A stretch of DNA of 64,000 nucleotides from Halomicroarcula saliterrae (GCF_031624395.1 NZ_JAMQON010000001.1:992001-1056000); one strand, 5' to 3'; shown: positions 1 to 9,579, numbered from the stretch's first letter. The notes: generated by a model from the letters alone, not told the origin. Program-made: numbers and translations.

Positions 1-212
1 CTGTGAACGCAGTGTAGAGCTCTGAGCCGAATAGCCCAGCGTCGCTGTCGGGTACTATCGGTCGAGCGTCACCGGTGGCGGACGTTCCTGCTGTTGTACC
101 CTGTCTGGAACTCGGTTACGGGATACCGGCCACGTCGTTACCAGTTCGAGCAGTCCACGTGCGACCTGTTACGATGTCTATACTCTTCATACGGCACTTG
201 CAGTTCATTCGC

Positions 213-1256
213 ATGGACCGACGAACCTATCTCGGCGTCGTCGCCTCGGCACTGTTCGCTGGATGCGGTGGCTCCGGAACGGGGCCGACGGCCACGCCGC
301 CTGCGTCAGCGATGGAATCCACCGCTCCGTCCACACCGTCGACGCCGACTGGGAAACGGGGGGAGACTGCACGGCAGACCGAGAGTCAACCACAGCCTAC
401 CGAATCGGAACGACAGACCGATGCGATAGACGAGCCCAATCCGGCGCTCGCGGCCATCGCGGCCGACGTGGCTGCGGCCATCGACAGCTACACCGAGGCC
501 GGGGATGGCGATGTGCCGACGGACGTGATGCCGGACGACCTCGTCAACAGGAGTACCGTGCACGCTAGCCTGTACGGCGCGCGTGAGACCCGCACCGACG
601 TTCGCCGCGAGGCGTTGCCCGCGGCGGAACGGACGAGGTACGACCAGTTAGAGGGCGCGTTCTGGTTCGCCTGGTGGCTCCCGTCGGTACAGCTAGCGCT
701 GTACAACGCCCACAGTCGGCTCCAGAAGGGGTGGGACAGCCTCCTCGCCCAAGACTGGGACAGCGCCCTGTCAGACTGGAGGGCAGTGAGCGGTAAGACG
801 AGCGACGGCGACGACGCCCTCTCGAAGCTCCGAAACGATTCCGAGGCGACAGATATGAACGGTCTCGACCGTCTCGACCCCTCGGACTACCGGGAGACGG
901 TCCACCAGTTGGAGGGGCTCTTGGCCGATAGTGAGGACCTCGGGGCGGCGCTGACGACGATGGCCGATGCGTTTCGGCGCTACGACGCGGGTGGGGAACA
1001 CGACTATCTCCGGGCCGAACAGCAGTTTCAGGACTCGGCGGAACAACTGCAGGCAACCGACTGGCGACCGTTCTACGACAGGCTCGCTGCGGACGCCCTC
1101 TGTGCCTCGAAAGCGATGGCGGAGGGCTGTGCACTGCTCGATGAGGCCCAGCAGACAACCGACACCGAGCGGACGGAAATCCTCCGTGAAGAGGCCCAGG
1201 AGGAGTTCGACCGCTGCAAAGTCGTCGACGACGCGATTTACATCGAGATCGTCTGA
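213..1256 (+). CDS. Secreted lipoprotein of unknown function
   Basis: I do not recognise the family. The ATG at 213 is preferred to upstream in-frame starts because it gives an export signal at once: Arg-Arg at residues 3-4, a short hydrophobic stretch and a lipobox ending at Cys18 (LFAGC). A low-complexity Thr/Ser/Pro linker (about residues 20-80) follows, as in haloarchaeal lipoproteins tethered outside the membrane. The rest (347 aa in all) is mostly helical and rich in Asp, Glu and Ala, with no enzyme motif that I can see. TATA-like bases lie about 30 nt upstream. It probably sits on the outer face of the cytoplasmic membrane. Confidence 0.7.
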   Translation: MDRRTYLGVVASALFAGCGGSGTGPTATPPASAMESTAPSTPSTPTGKRGETARQTESQPQPTESERQTDAIDEPNPALAAIAADVAAAIDSYTEAGDGDVPTDVMPDDLVNRSTVHASLYGARETRTDVRREALPAAERTRYDQLEGAFWFAWWLPSVQLALYNAHSRLQKGWDSLLAQDWDSALSDWRAVSGKTSDGDDALSKLRNDSEATDMNGLDRLDPSDYRETVHQLEGLLADSEDLGAALTTMADAFRRYDAGGEHDYLRAEQQFQDSAEQLQATDWRPFYDRLAADALCASKAMAEGCALLDEAQQTTDTERTEILREEAQEEFDRCKVVDDAIYIEIV

Positions 1257-1460
1257 GTTCGGCCGTGCCGGGACCGATTCCGCAGCTGGGGGTTCGGTTC
1301 AGTCAATCAGGGCTCTTCGGTATCCGGTCTCAGCGTCACCAGAGCGGTTGTCGCCGAAACCAGGAGTGTGAACGCGACCCGAGCCCGTGGAGCCACGTCG
1401 GACGGAACGCGCGAGCACGACGGCGCCACTGTCGCGACCATCGACGGTTCCGGGACGACA

Positions 1461-2722
1461 TCAGCCGTTCTCGAACGGCGTCACGGGTTTCGCCTCGCCG
1501 TGGACCTCGAACCGAGCGCCTCGCTGGACGCTCTCGCCGGCCGTGATATCCCACCCGTGGGCGTCCACGATGCGCTGGACGATGGCGAGCCCGAGGCCGG
1601 TGCCCGCCGTCGAGTGGCCGGACTCGAACACCACCGACTGGTCGGTGTCGGGGATGCCGGGGCCGTCGTCGGCGACGTAGAACCCGTCGCTGTACTCCGC
1701 CGCGGAGACGCGTGTCGAGGTGTGCAGCGATTCGAGCGGGCCGAGCGTATCGTCACGTCGCTGTCGGCGTGTTCGCCGGTGTCCCCGGCTTCCGGCCGGC
1801 CGTTCGTCGGCCCGTGCGTGACGGCGTCGTCGGCGTCCGGCCGAGTGTCCGTCGTCCCGTGCTCGACGCTGTTCCGAAAGAGGTTCTCGAACACCTGAAG
1901 CAGCCGCGACTCGTCGCCGAAGATATCGACCGTCCCGTCGGTCTGCAGCGTCGCGTCCGGCGTGTGGACGTTCGACCAAGCCGTCTCGGCGAGGCTCCGG
2001 AGGTCGAGCCTGGTCCGGCTCTCGACGACGTACCCCTGTTCGGCCAGCGTCAGGAGCTCCTCGATGAGCGTGTCGATTCGGTTCAGCGCGTCTGCGGCGC
2101 TGTCCAGATGGCCGTCGCTATCGGTTTCCCGCGCCAGTTCGAGGTGGCCATCGGCGACCGTCAGCGGGTTCCGGAGGTCGTGTGAGACCATGCCGACGAA
2201 CTCCTCCAGCCGGTCGTTCTGGACTCTGAGCGCGTGTTCCCGCTGGGCTCTTGAGAGGGCCGACTCGATATTGGCCGCCAGAATGCGCGCGACCCGGACC
2301 TGCCGCTGTGTGAACGCGTCGGCCGCCTCAGAGGCGATGTTCAACACGCCGTGGTCGCCCAGTGGCAGGATGAGCTCGCTGTTGATACGGGAGTCGGCGT
2401 TGTATTCGTTCCCGGCGGCGTTCGTGCCCGGGTACTGCCGCATCTCACCGGCCTCGAAGGCCTCCCACGAGATGCTGTTGCCGGGGCGGTACACCACGTC
2501 CCCGTCGAGCAGCCGTTTCGACCCCTCCGTTTCCGCGGTCAACTGGAGTTCGGTCGCCTCCGCGTCGTAGAGCCACAGGCCGCCGAAGACGACGCCGAAG
2601 ACGTCCGGGATTGCGGAGACTGCGACCTCGCATATCTCCCCTTCGGCTTCGGCGTCAACGAGCCGCTGGGTGACCGTATAGAGCGCGTCGAGTTCCGACT
2701 CAGCGTTGTCCGCACTATGCAT
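1461..2722 (-). pseudogene. GAF-domain sensor histidine kinase, broken by a -1 frameshift
   Basis: From the ATG at 2722 the protein has a GAF-like sensor domain (about residues 15-155), a HisKA domain with phospho-acceptor His181 in VSHDLRNPL, and the N-box of the HATPase domain (ENLFRNSVEHG, about 279-289). After about residue 326 (near base 1745) this frame turns into Arg/Ser/Pro-rich nonsense. The other kinase motifs (DDGPGIPDTD and GTGLGLAIV) continue in a neighbouring frame down to a stop at 1461. Restoring one base in the codon after ...SDVTIR would rejoin the halves. It lacks a transmembrane segment, so it would be a cytoplasmic sensor. It is either a recent pseudogene or a sequencing error; no response regulator gene is adjacent. 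Confidence 0.8.
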
Positions 2723-2838
2723 CAGGGATTCTTTCTCGGCTTCAAATATAAACGTGGGGCAGCGCCCTCGCAGGGAGACGACGGCACCGGTCGGTCGTCG
2801 GAGCGGTCTCTCGACGCACTGTCGGTCTCAGCCACTGG

Positions 2839-3282
2839 TCAGCTTCCCCGGGCAGCCGCGAGGGGAACAGTGAGAACCGGGACGTCGGAGAGTCGAACGA
2901 TCTTTTCTGTGACGCTCCCCAGCAGATAGTGGTCGAGGCCTGTGCGACCGTGGGTCCCCATGACGACGAGGTCGATATCTTCCCGCGAAACGTAGTCGAG
3001 AATCGCACGGTGGGGGTCGCCACGGGCCACGACGCCCTCGATGGTCTCCAGGTCGGCGGCTTTGGCCTGGGAGGTCACGTCGTCGATAGCCCGCTGGCCC
3101 TGTTCCTCGAGCTCCTCGAAGACATCCTCGGGCGTCGATTCCCTGGCGAGCCCGATGCGGGCATCGACAACGTACAGCACGTGGAGCGAGGCGTCGTACC
3201 GCGTTGCGAGGTCGATCGCGTGGTCGACAGCGCCGCGCGTGCCTGCGCTGCCGTCGGTCGGAACGAGTACTGCGCCATACAT
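2839..3282 (-). CDS. Universal stress protein, UspA family
   Basis: 147 aa, the usual length of a single-domain universal stress protein. It begins with the first beta strand (AVLVPTDGS) and ends with the ATP-binding signature GTHGRTGLDHYLLGSVTE, that is G-2x-G-9x-G-S/T, followed by VPVLTVP. Such proteins are soluble, dimeric nucleotide-binding proteins linked to stress or energy status; the partner of this one is unknown. It reads away from the cupin gene. The 76-nt spacer is AT-rich next to this start codon (AGAAACTAATATTTCT at about 3286-3301) and probably holds its promoter. Confidence 0.93.
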   Translation of the reverse strand: MYGAVLVPTDGSAGTRGAVDHAIDLATRYDASLHVLYVVDARIGLARESTPEDVFEELEEQGQRAIDDVTSQAKAADLETIEGVVARGDPHRAILDYVSREDIDLVVMGTHGRTGLDHYLLGSVTEKIVRLSDVPVLTVPLAAARGS

Positions 3283-3358
3283 ATAGAGAAACTAATATTT
3301 CTACCGACTAACCGCTTGCGTCCATCACCGATAAGACGGCGCGGCGTGACGGGCTGGT

Positions 3359-3685
3359 ATGGTGTTCGACCTGCTCTCAGAGTTCGAGGCGACGCCCGAA
3401 GCGGGGGCCGTCGAAAGCGGTGAACTGGCCGTCACAGACGACGTGCTGGTGAAAGCGTTCGCGCTCGGCCCGGACGCGAGTATCCCGCCACACGAACACG
3501 GCGACGCGACGAACGTGTTTCACGTGCTCCGCGGGACCGTCGCCGTCGAACGCGACGGGGAGACGGAGACTGTCTCGGCCCCCGGCGTAGTCCTCAACGA
3601 GCGCGGCCAGGTCCACGGCGCGCACAACGAGACCGACGAAGTCGCGGTCCTGACGGCGAGTCTCTGCCCGCTTCCCGGGCAGTGA
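3359..3685 (+). CDS. Small cupin-domain protein
   Basis: A 108-aa single cupin barrel. Motif 1 is PPHEHGDATNVFHVLRG, with His45 and His47 as likely metal ligands; motif 2 ends VHGAHN, with His86. The usual Glu of motif 1 is not in its standard place, so the metal site may be altered. Small mono-cupins serve as isomerases, dioxygenases or sensory domains, and nothing here tells which. The stop codon abuts the stop of the convergent P-type ATPase gene with no base between. Confidence 0.8.
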   Translation: MVFDLLSEFEATPEAGAVESGELAVTDDVLVKAFALGPDASIPPHEHGDATNVFHVLRGTVAVERDGETETVSAPGVVLNERGQVHGAHNETDEVAVLTASLCPLPGQ

Positions 3686-6271
3686 CTACTCCGGCTCTTC
3701 CGTCGAGACGGCGACGGGGCTGACCTTCGAGAGCCGCATCGCGTTCCCGGTGACCGCAGTCGTCATCCCGGCGTCGCCCGCCAACACGGCCAGCCAGATG
3801 GGGACGTAGCCAAACGGTACCGCGACCGCCAGCCCGGCCTTGACCCCGAGGCTCGCCCAGACGTTCTGCCGGATGACGCCGTTTGCCCGGTCGGCCAGGT
3901 CGTAGAGGTACGGGAGCTTCGAGAGGTCGTCGCTCATCAGCGCGATGTCGGCGGTTTCGAGCGCCGTATCGGTGCCGGCCGCACCCATCGCCACGCCGAC
4001 CGTCGCCGTCGCCAGCGCCGGCGCGTCGTTGATGCCGTCCCCGACCATCGCCACGCCGCCGGACTTCGTCCGGCGAGCCCGCGAGTGTGACTCACGGACG
4101 CCGTCGGTGCCAGCGACCAGCGACTCGATGTGGGCCACCTTCTCGTCGGGCAGCAGCTCGGCCTCGTACTCGTCGACGCCGACCCGTTCGGCGATGGCTC
4201 CGGCGGTCCGCTCGTTGTCGCCGGTGAGCATCACGGTCCGCTCGACGCCCAGTGACTTCAGCCGCTGGATAGTCGCGCGGGCCTCCGGCCGGACCTCGTC
4301 GGCCACCGCGATGACGCCCTCCAGTTCGTCTTCGGTGCCGACCAGCACGACCGTCTTCCCCTCCGCCTGAAGCTGTGGCACCGTCCCGTCGAGCAGGTCC
4401 AGACAGTTGTTGCGCTCACACAGCTGCTGGGCGGTCTTCGTGACCAGCCCGCCGTCGGTCGTCGCGTGGACGTGCGTGAGGTCGAAATCGAGCTCCTCGA
4501 ACAGCCCCGGTTTGCCGGCGTAATGCGGAATCCCACCGAGTTCGGCCCGGACGCCCTTGCCGGTGATGCTCTCGAACCCGTCGATGTCCCGGTCGGTCCC
4601 CTCGCCCGCTTCGGCGACGATAGCCTCGCCGATCGGGTGTTCGCTGCGGGCCTCCAGCCCGCGGGCACAGCGGAGCACGTCCGCCTCGCTGTTGCCGTTC
4701 AACGGGATGACATCGGTCACGGTGAGTTCGCCCTTGGTGAGTGTCCCGGTCTTGTCGAAGGCGACCACGTCGACCTGTCCCATCGCTTCGAGGTGGTTGC
4801 CGCCTTTGATGAGCACGCCGTTGTTCGCGGCGCTCGTGATGCCCGAGACGACGGAGACGGGCGTCGAGATGACGAAGGCGCAGGGACAGGCGAGCACCAG
4901 AAGCGTCAGTCCGTAGACGATGGCCGTCGAGACGCTGACCCCCAGCACGAACGGGGTCGCGACCGTGACCAGCACGGCGAAGGCGACGACGACGGGCGTG
5001 TAGTACGCCGAGAACCGCTCGACGAACTGCTCGCGCTCGGTCTTGTTCGACTGGGCGTCCTCCACCATCTCGACGATGCGCGAGAGCGTGTTGTCGTCCG
5101 CCAGGGAGGTGACCTGCAGTTCGAGGTAGCCCTCCTCGTTGATAGTCCCGGCGTACAGCTCGTCGCCGACGGTCTTGTCGACCGGGACGCTCTCGCCGGT
5201 GATAGGTGCCTGATTGACCGCGCTCTCCCCGTCGAGGACGTCGCCGTCGAGCGGAATCTTCTCGCCGGGCCGGACGACCACGACCTCCCCGACGTCGACG
5301 TCCTCGACGGGGACGACCAGCTCTTCGCCGTCCCGTCGGACCGTCGCCTCCGCCGGCGAGAGGTCCATCAGTTCCTCCAGCGAGTTCCGCGCGCGGTCCA
5401 TCGAGTACCGCTCCAGGAGTTCGGCGATGCTGAACAGCACGGCGAGCGTCGCGGCCTCGAAGTACAGCGCCTCACCGAAGGCCAGACTCGCCGTCAGCGC
5501 TCCGAGGATGGCGATGGACATCAGCAGGTCGATGTCCAGACTCAGGTTGCGCGCCGAGTAGTAGCCGTTCCGCAGAATCGCCTGTCCGCCGACGCCGACC
5601 GCCACGAGAAAGAGCAGGTCCGCGACGTAGAGCTCGCTTCCCAAGAGGACACCGACCTGTACGTTCCCGCCGGTGAGGAGGAATTCGAGCACCAGACCGA
5701 CCGCCAGCACGACCCCGCTGGCCCACGTTTTCAGGGCCCGTGGGCTCGTCCAGAGGTCGTCGTCGGTGCCGGCATCGGCCGCACCGTCCCTCGCGTCCGC
5801 GACCGGGTAGCCGGCGCGCTCTATCGCGTCGACGACCGCCTCGTCGGTGGGACCGGTCGCGCCCTTCGTGACGACGACCGTCCCCGTCGTCGGCCGGGTC
5901 TCGTACCCGTCCAGCCCGTCGAGCGTCGAGAGCGCGGACTCGACCTTGCCGGCACAGGACGCACAGTCCATCTCCGGGACCGAGAGCCGCAGCGTCTCGG
6001 CGGTCTCCTCGACGGCGTAGCCCGCGCTCCGTATCCGGTCGGCGATGGCCGCCTCCGTGGTCGCGTCGCTGTCGTAGGTAACCGTCAGCGTCCCGGTGGT
6101 CACCTGCGGGTCGACGCCCTCGATACCGTCGAGCGTGCGGACACTGGACTCGACCTTGCCGGCACACGACGGACAGTCCATCTCCGGGACGGTGAACTGA
6201 CTGACGGCCCGCTCGCCCGCTGTGGGCGTCGCCGAACCGTCGTCGGGCGGGCTCGGGTTCTCGGAACTCAT
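3686..6271 (-). CDS. Heavy-metal translocating P1B-type ATPase, probably Zn2+/Cd2+ exporter
   Basis: 861 aa. Two N-terminal heavy-metal-associated domains carry MDCPSCAGK (about 31-39) and MDCASCAGK (about 110). The membrane part has the metal-site CPC at residues 462-464 followed by AFVISTP, and the phosphorylated Asp506 in DKTGTLTKG. The nucleotide-binding domain has SEHPIGEA and the hinge has GDGINDAP. The CPC context with -VISTP and an Asp in the last helices (AGDAGMTTAVTGNAMRL) resemble ZntA/CadA more than CopA, so Zn/Cd/Co/Pb efflux is the best guess. A loop in the soluble part contains Cys residues (CERNNC), possibly an extra metal site. No regulator gene is adjacent; a large inverted repeat lies about 60-100 nt upstream. 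Confidence 0.93.
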   Translation of the reverse strand: MSSENPSPPDDGSATPTAGERAVSQFTVPEMDCPSCAGKVESSVRTLDGIEGVDPQVTTGTLTVTYDSDATTEAAIADRIRSAGYAVEETAETLRLSVPEMDCASCAGKVESALSTLDGLDGYETRPTTGTVVVTKGATGPTDEAVVDAIERAGYPVADARDGAADAGTDDDLWTSPRALKTWASGVVLAVGLVLEFLLTGGNVQVGVLLGSELYVADLLFLVAVGVGGQAILRNGYYSARNLSLDIDLLMSIAILGALTASLAFGEALYFEAATLAVLFSIAELLERYSMDRARNSLEELMDLSPAEATVRRDGEELVVPVEDVDVGEVVVVRPGEKIPLDGDVLDGESAVNQAPITGESVPVDKTVGDELYAGTINEEGYLELQVTSLADDNTLSRIVEMVEDAQSNKTEREQFVERFSAYYTPVVVAFAVLVTVATPFVLGVSVSTAIVYGLTLLVLACPCAFVISTPVSVVSGITSAANNGVLIKGGNHLEAMGQVDVVAFDKTGTLTKGELTVTDVIPLNGNSEADVLRCARGLEARSEHPIGEAIVAEAGEGTDRDIDGFESITGKGVRAELGGIPHYAGKPGLFEELDFDLTHVHATTDGGLVTKTAQQLCERNNCLDLLDGTVPQLQAEGKTVVLVGTEDELEGVIAVADEVRPEARATIQRLKSLGVERTVMLTGDNERTAGAIAERVGVDEYEAELLPDEKVAHIESLVAGTDGVRESHSRARRTKSGGVAMVGDGINDAPALATATVGVAMGAAGTDTALETADIALMSDDLSKLPYLYDLADRANGVIRQNVWASLGVKAGLAVAVPFGYVPIWLAVLAGDAGMTTAVTGNAMRLSKVSPVAVSTEEPE

Positions 6272-6330
6272 TATCGGCCCTAGCCGGCGACGAGTTATTA
6301 ATTCATCTGTTATAAATACGGGTTCTGATG

Positions 6331-6373
6331 CCGCATGTTAATAAATAACGGCGCCTTATTTATTAACTAGCGG
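6331..6373. promoter_or_regulatory. Large inverted repeat upstream of the metal ATPase gene
   Basis: Perfect 12-bp arms, GTTAATAAATAA at 6337-6348 and its reverse complement at 6356-6367, are separated by 7 bp. After a 2-bp mismatch the symmetry resumes with CCGC (6331-6334) and GCGG (6370-6373). It sits upstream of a TATA-like box for the ATPase (TATTTATA on the minus strand, near 6311-6319). A dimeric regulator could bind here. Its position upstream of the TATA box fits activation, or control of a divergent promoter towards the PEBP gene, as well as repression. Confidence 0.7.
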
Positions 6374-6464
6374 ATGGGTCACCGTCGCTCTCTCGGTTAC
6401 TGCGACGCCGGCCCGCGCGTGCCGATATCAAAGCGGCGAAGTAGTGTCACCCCTGAGAGCGCGT

Positions 6465-7034
6465 ATGCGACGCCGTCAGCTGCTGGGAACGCTGGGAACG
6501 GCCGTGGCCGGCGGGGTGGCCGGCTGTGGCGAGTCGGCACAGAGCACGCCCGGGGCGTTCAGGGTGTCGAGCCCGGCGCTCGAATCCGGTGGGAAACTAC
6601 CTGCTCGGTTCACCTGTGACGGTGCCGGCCGGTCGCCGCCGTTCGTGCTCGACCGGGTCCCCGAGCCGACGGCGGGACTCGCCGTCATCGCCGAGTACGA
6701 CCGCGGAATCATCAACGAACCGGTGTTCTGGACGCTGTGGAACGTCCCCCCGGAGACCGAGCGGATTCCGGCGGGACTCCCCCGAACGGGGACAGTAGAA
6801 TCGCTCGGCGGCGCCCGACAGGGCCGCCCCGAGGGCGGCGAAGTCGGGTACGAACCGCCGTGTCCGCCGACCGGCCAGCCGTACGAACACCGATTCCAGG
6901 TGTACGCGCTCGGCGAGACGGTAGACGTCGCCGGCGGCACTGACCACGACACTGCCGGCGAGGCCATCGGCGACGCGGTGCTCGCCAGCGCGCGCTTTAC
7001 CGTGGACTACGAGCGGACGCCCGCCCCTGCGTGA
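6465..7034 (+). CDS. PEBP (YbhB/YbcL) family lipoprotein
   Basis: 189 aa from the ATG at 6465; a GTG at 6444 is in frame but would push the signal inward. The N-terminus MRRRQLLG, a short hydrophobic run and lipobox Cys21 form a Tat-type lipoprotein signal. The body has the phosphatidylethanolamine-binding-protein layout: FRVSSPALESGGKLPARFTC, then the FWTLWNVPP and GYEPPCPPTGQPYEHRF segments around the anion pocket, then FQVYAL. Bacterial and archaeal members bind small anionic ligands or act as inhibitors; the ligand is unknown. Here it would be anchored outside the cell. Confidence 0.85.
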   Translation: MRRRQLLGTLGTAVAGGVAGCGESAQSTPGAFRVSSPALESGGKLPARFTCDGAGRSPPFVLDRVPEPTAGLAVIAEYDRGIINEPVFWTLWNVPPETERIPAGLPRTGTVESLGGARQGRPEGGEVGYEPPCPPTGQPYEHRFQVYALGETVDVAGGTDHDTAGEAIGDAVLASARFTVDYERTPAPA

Positions 7035-7227
7035 CCCGGCGTGCTCCTCGGAAGATGTGAACGCTGACACGGGGTCCTATCGAGAGACGGCCCGAGTCGC
7101 CGGCAACTCCGCCTCGTCGGCGACGCCGCCGATAGCCCGAACCAGTCGACGGCCCGGATAGTGTGGACGGCCCACTCTGGCGACCGGACGGGCCAGCTCG
7201 GCGAGTGGCGGGGGCCGAACGCCTGAC

Positions 7228-8262
7228 TCACTCCTCGTCGGGCCACCAACGGAGGGTCACCGCGACCGAGTCGTCCAGTCCGAAGACGCTGCTCTCGCGG
7301 TCCACGGTCGCTGACTGTGGCGCGGCGAGCCTGATTTCGCGGTCACCCACGGTCACGGTCAGCTCCTCGGCCCCGTCGAGTGCCGCCGAGAGCCCGTCGA
7401 GCCCCCCGAGAACGGCCTGCCGGCTGACGCTGCGCTGTCCGGGCCGGCCACGTCGTTCGACGCCGTCGAGGACCGGTGCGATGTCGACGTCCGCCGACCG
7501 GTTCGAGAGCACCGCGTTGAGCACCGCGCCCAGCAGAATCACGAGCCCGATGATGTAGAGCCACGTGAGCAAGAGGAGGACGCTCGCGACGAGGTTCGTC
7601 CCCGCGCTACCGGCGTTGAACGCGGTGAAGACGACCTGTGCGACGGTGAGACCGAGCGCGGCGAAGGCGGTCCCCGGCACCACTTCGACCGGCGTGACGT
7701 CCGTGTCCGGGAAGACGTAGTACATCGGGTAGAAGACGACGAAGAGACCGACTGTCGTCGCCGTCGCCCGCAGCAGCTGTCCGAGCGTCCCGCCGACCGA
7801 CACCGAGACGGCGTTGCCGAAAGCGCTGACACCCAGCAGCGCCACGGCGACGGTCACGAGCATCAGGAGTCCGTCGCCGAGCTGGTCGGCAAATGAGTTG
7901 TTCGCCCCGGTCTCGTAGATGTCCGAGAAGGCCGTATCGAGTCCGCGGAAGATGCGCAGCGCACCCCAGACGAGGAAGACAGCGCCGAGGAGGGAGACGG
8001 AGGCGTCGGCGTCGGTCAGCCCCTGCTGGATGAGCACGCCCGCCTGCTCGGTCAACACCGACTCGATGATGCCGACGACGGACTCGCGGACCGCGTCGTT
8101 CCGGGTTCGCTGGAGGACGGTAAGCACCAGCAGTAACAGCGGCAGAATCGAGAGGAACGCGTGGTAGGCGATCGACCCCGCCATGAACGTTATCTGCTCG
8201 GTTCGCGCCTCGTGGACCACGGCGCGTCCCACCTCCTCGACCCGACCAAATCTCTCGCGCAT
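7228..8262 (-). CDS. YihY/virulence factor BrkB family membrane protein
   Basis: 344 aa with about six hydrophobic segments. The family hallmark is near the start: TFMAGSIAYHAFLSILPLLLLVL (first membrane helix with Ala-Tyr-His), followed by a Gly-rich mid region and a long helix-rich membrane domain to about residue 250. The last 90 residues form a charged cytoplasmic tail. YihY-type proteins were once called ribonuclease BN by mistake; a transport role is suspected but not shown. It is divergent from msrB, with about 120 bp between the start codons. Confidence 0.87.
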   Translation of the reverse strand: MRERFGRVEEVGRAVVHEARTEQITFMAGSIAYHAFLSILPLLLLVLTVLQRTRNDAVRESVVGIIESVLTEQAGVLIQQGLTDADASVSLLGAVFLVWGALRIFRGLDTAFSDIYETGANNSFADQLGDGLLMLVTVAVALLGVSAFGNAVSVSVGGTLGQLLRATATTVGLFVVFYPMYYVFPDTDVTPVEVVPGTAFAALGLTVAQVVFTAFNAGSAGTNLVASVLLLLTWLYIIGLVILLGAVLNAVLSNRSADVDIAPVLDGVERRGRPGQRSVSRQAVLGGLDGLSAALDGAEELTVTVGDREIRLAAPQSATVDRESSVFGLDDSVAVTLRWWPDEE

Positions 8263-8381
8263 ACCCGGGGTTGTCGAGCACCCCTGAAATAGGCAGCGTC
8301 ACCGCCGGGCCACCCGTCCGACGTGGCCGTCACGCCACACGCTCGACGTGGGCTTATCATCCTCCAGCACGTAAGCGGGGT

Positions 8382-8789
8382 ATGAGCGAACAAGCCGATA
8401 GTCTGCCGGAGAACGACGAGGAATGGCGCGAACTACTCACCGACGAGGAGTACCGTATCCTCCGCGAGGCGGGGACCGAGCCGCGCTTCAGCAGCGACCT
8501 GCTGGATGTCAAAGACGACGGCGTGTTCACCTGTGCCGCCTGCGGAACGGCGCTGTTCGACAGCGAGGAGAAGTTCGAGTCGGGGACCGGCTGGCCCAGT
8601 TTCTGGGACGTCCTCGACGAGGGCACCGTCGAGACCCGTGTCGACGAGAGCCACGGCATGCGCCGGACGGAGGTCGTCTGTGCCAACTGCGAGGGCCACC
8701 TGGGCCACGTCTTCGACGACGGTCCCGAACCGACTGGCAAGCGCTACTGTATCAACGGTGCGGCCTTAGAGTTCGAGAGCGGCGAGTAA
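8382..8789 (+). CDS. msrB: Peptide-methionine (R)-S-oxide reductase MsrB
   Basis: 135 aa. The ATG at 8382 starts the conserved region (EEWRELLTDEEYRILREAGTE). Zinc-binding Cys pairs are at 51/54 (CAAC) and 100/103 (CANC). The GTGWPSFW substrate motif and the catalytic Cys123 in RYCING are present. The enzyme reduces the R epimer of methionine sulfoxide in the cytoplasm, using thioredoxin-like donors. It is convergent with a glutaredoxin-like gene 9 bp away, which fits a role in oxidative repair, though they are on opposite strands. Confidence 0.96.
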   Translation: MSEQADSLPENDEEWRELLTDEEYRILREAGTEPRFSSDLLDVKDDGVFTCAACGTALFDSEEKFESGTGWPSFWDVLDEGTVETRVDESHGMRRTEVVCANCEGHLGHVFDDGPEPTGKRYCINGAALEFESGE

Positions 8790-8798
8790 CACTGCCCG

Positions 8799-9038
8799 TC
8801 AGGCGTAGGAGCGTTCGACGAACTCCAGAATGCGGTCGGACTCGGCCATCGTGACCCCGTGGTCCTCGTCGACGAGCACCGGGACCGCTCGCTGGCCGGA
8901 GACCTCCTTGACTTCGTTGCGCTCCGAGTGCAGGGCCTCGACCCAGATCGTCTCGTAGTCGACCCCGAGTTCGTCCAGCCTGTCTGCCACCTTCTCGCAG
9001 TACGGACAGCCGTCGAGCTGGTAGAGTGTGCGACTCAT
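8799..9038 (-). CDS. Glutaredoxin-like protein
   Basis: 79 aa from the ATG at 9038. A dithiol CPYC site is at residues 11-14 after the first strand, followed by the cis-Pro region AVPVLVDEDHG and a final helix, which is a complete minimal glutaredoxin fold. Haloarchaea use gamma-glutamylcysteine rather than glutathione, so the physiological reductant may differ. It is the last gene of the minus-strand run that begins with rpl7ae, 47 bp after ndk, so it may be read from the ribosomal promoter. Confidence 0.88.
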   Translation of the reverse strand: MSRTLYQLDGCPYCEKVADRLDELGVDYETIWVEALHSERNEVKEVSGQRAVPVLVDEDHGVTMAESDRILEFVERSYA

Positions 9039-9085
9039 ATCCCGACGTAGGGACGCCCGCCCCAAAATCGGTTCGGCTTCCCGGA

Positions 9086-9550
9086 CTACTCGTACAGCCA
9101 GGAGCCGTCTATCTTGTCCCAGTCGACGAGCTCGTCGTCGTCGAAGAAGAGCTCGATTTCGCGGGCGTTCGCGCCCTCGTCCTCGTGGTCGGAGCCGTGG
9201 ATGACGTTCCGCCCGAGGTCCAGCCCGAAGTCGCCGCGGATAGTGCCGGGCTCGGCCTCGGCGGGGTCGGTCGCGCCCATCATCCGCCGGACCTGTCGGG
9301 TCGCGTCCTGCCCGTCGAGCACCATCGCGAACACCGGGCCCGAGGTGATGAAGTCGACGAGGCCCTCGAAGAACTCCTTGTCCTCGTGTTCGGCGTAGTG
9401 GGCCTCCGCCAGCTCGCGGTCGAGCCGCATGAACTTCGCGCCGACGATTTTCAGCCCGCGGTTCTCGAACCGGTCGAGGATGTCACTGACGAGCCCGCGC
9501 TGGACACCGTCGGGTTTGACCATCACGAATGTACGTTCGGTTTCCGTCAT
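9086..9550 (-). CDS. ndk: Nucleoside diphosphate kinase
   Basis: 154 aa, the standard length. It begins [14 protein letters not shown] and has the active-site motif NVIHGSD, with the phosphorylated His118. It transfers phosphate from ATP to other nucleoside diphosphates. In many archaea ndk lies in the same cluster as L7ae, S28e and L24e, and that order is kept here; it begins 29 bp after the stop of rpl24e. Confidence 0.97.
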   Translation of the reverse strand: MTETERTFVMVKPDGVQRGLVSDILDRFENRGLKIVGAKFMRLDRELAEAHYAEHEDKEFFEGLVDFITSGPVFAMVLDGQDATRQVRRMMGATDPAEAEPGTIRGDFGLDLGRNVIHGSDHEDEGANAREIELFFDDDELVDWDKIDGSWLYE

Positions 9551-9579
9551 CTAGAAAAACGCTCGGACGCCGAGGGCTT

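Noticed and set aside
4466-6283. 605-aa open frame antisense to the metal ATPase
   Set aside because: Overlaps the ATPase gene throughout; long open antisense frames are common in GC-rich haloarchaeal genes and this one has no ribosome site or recognisable family.
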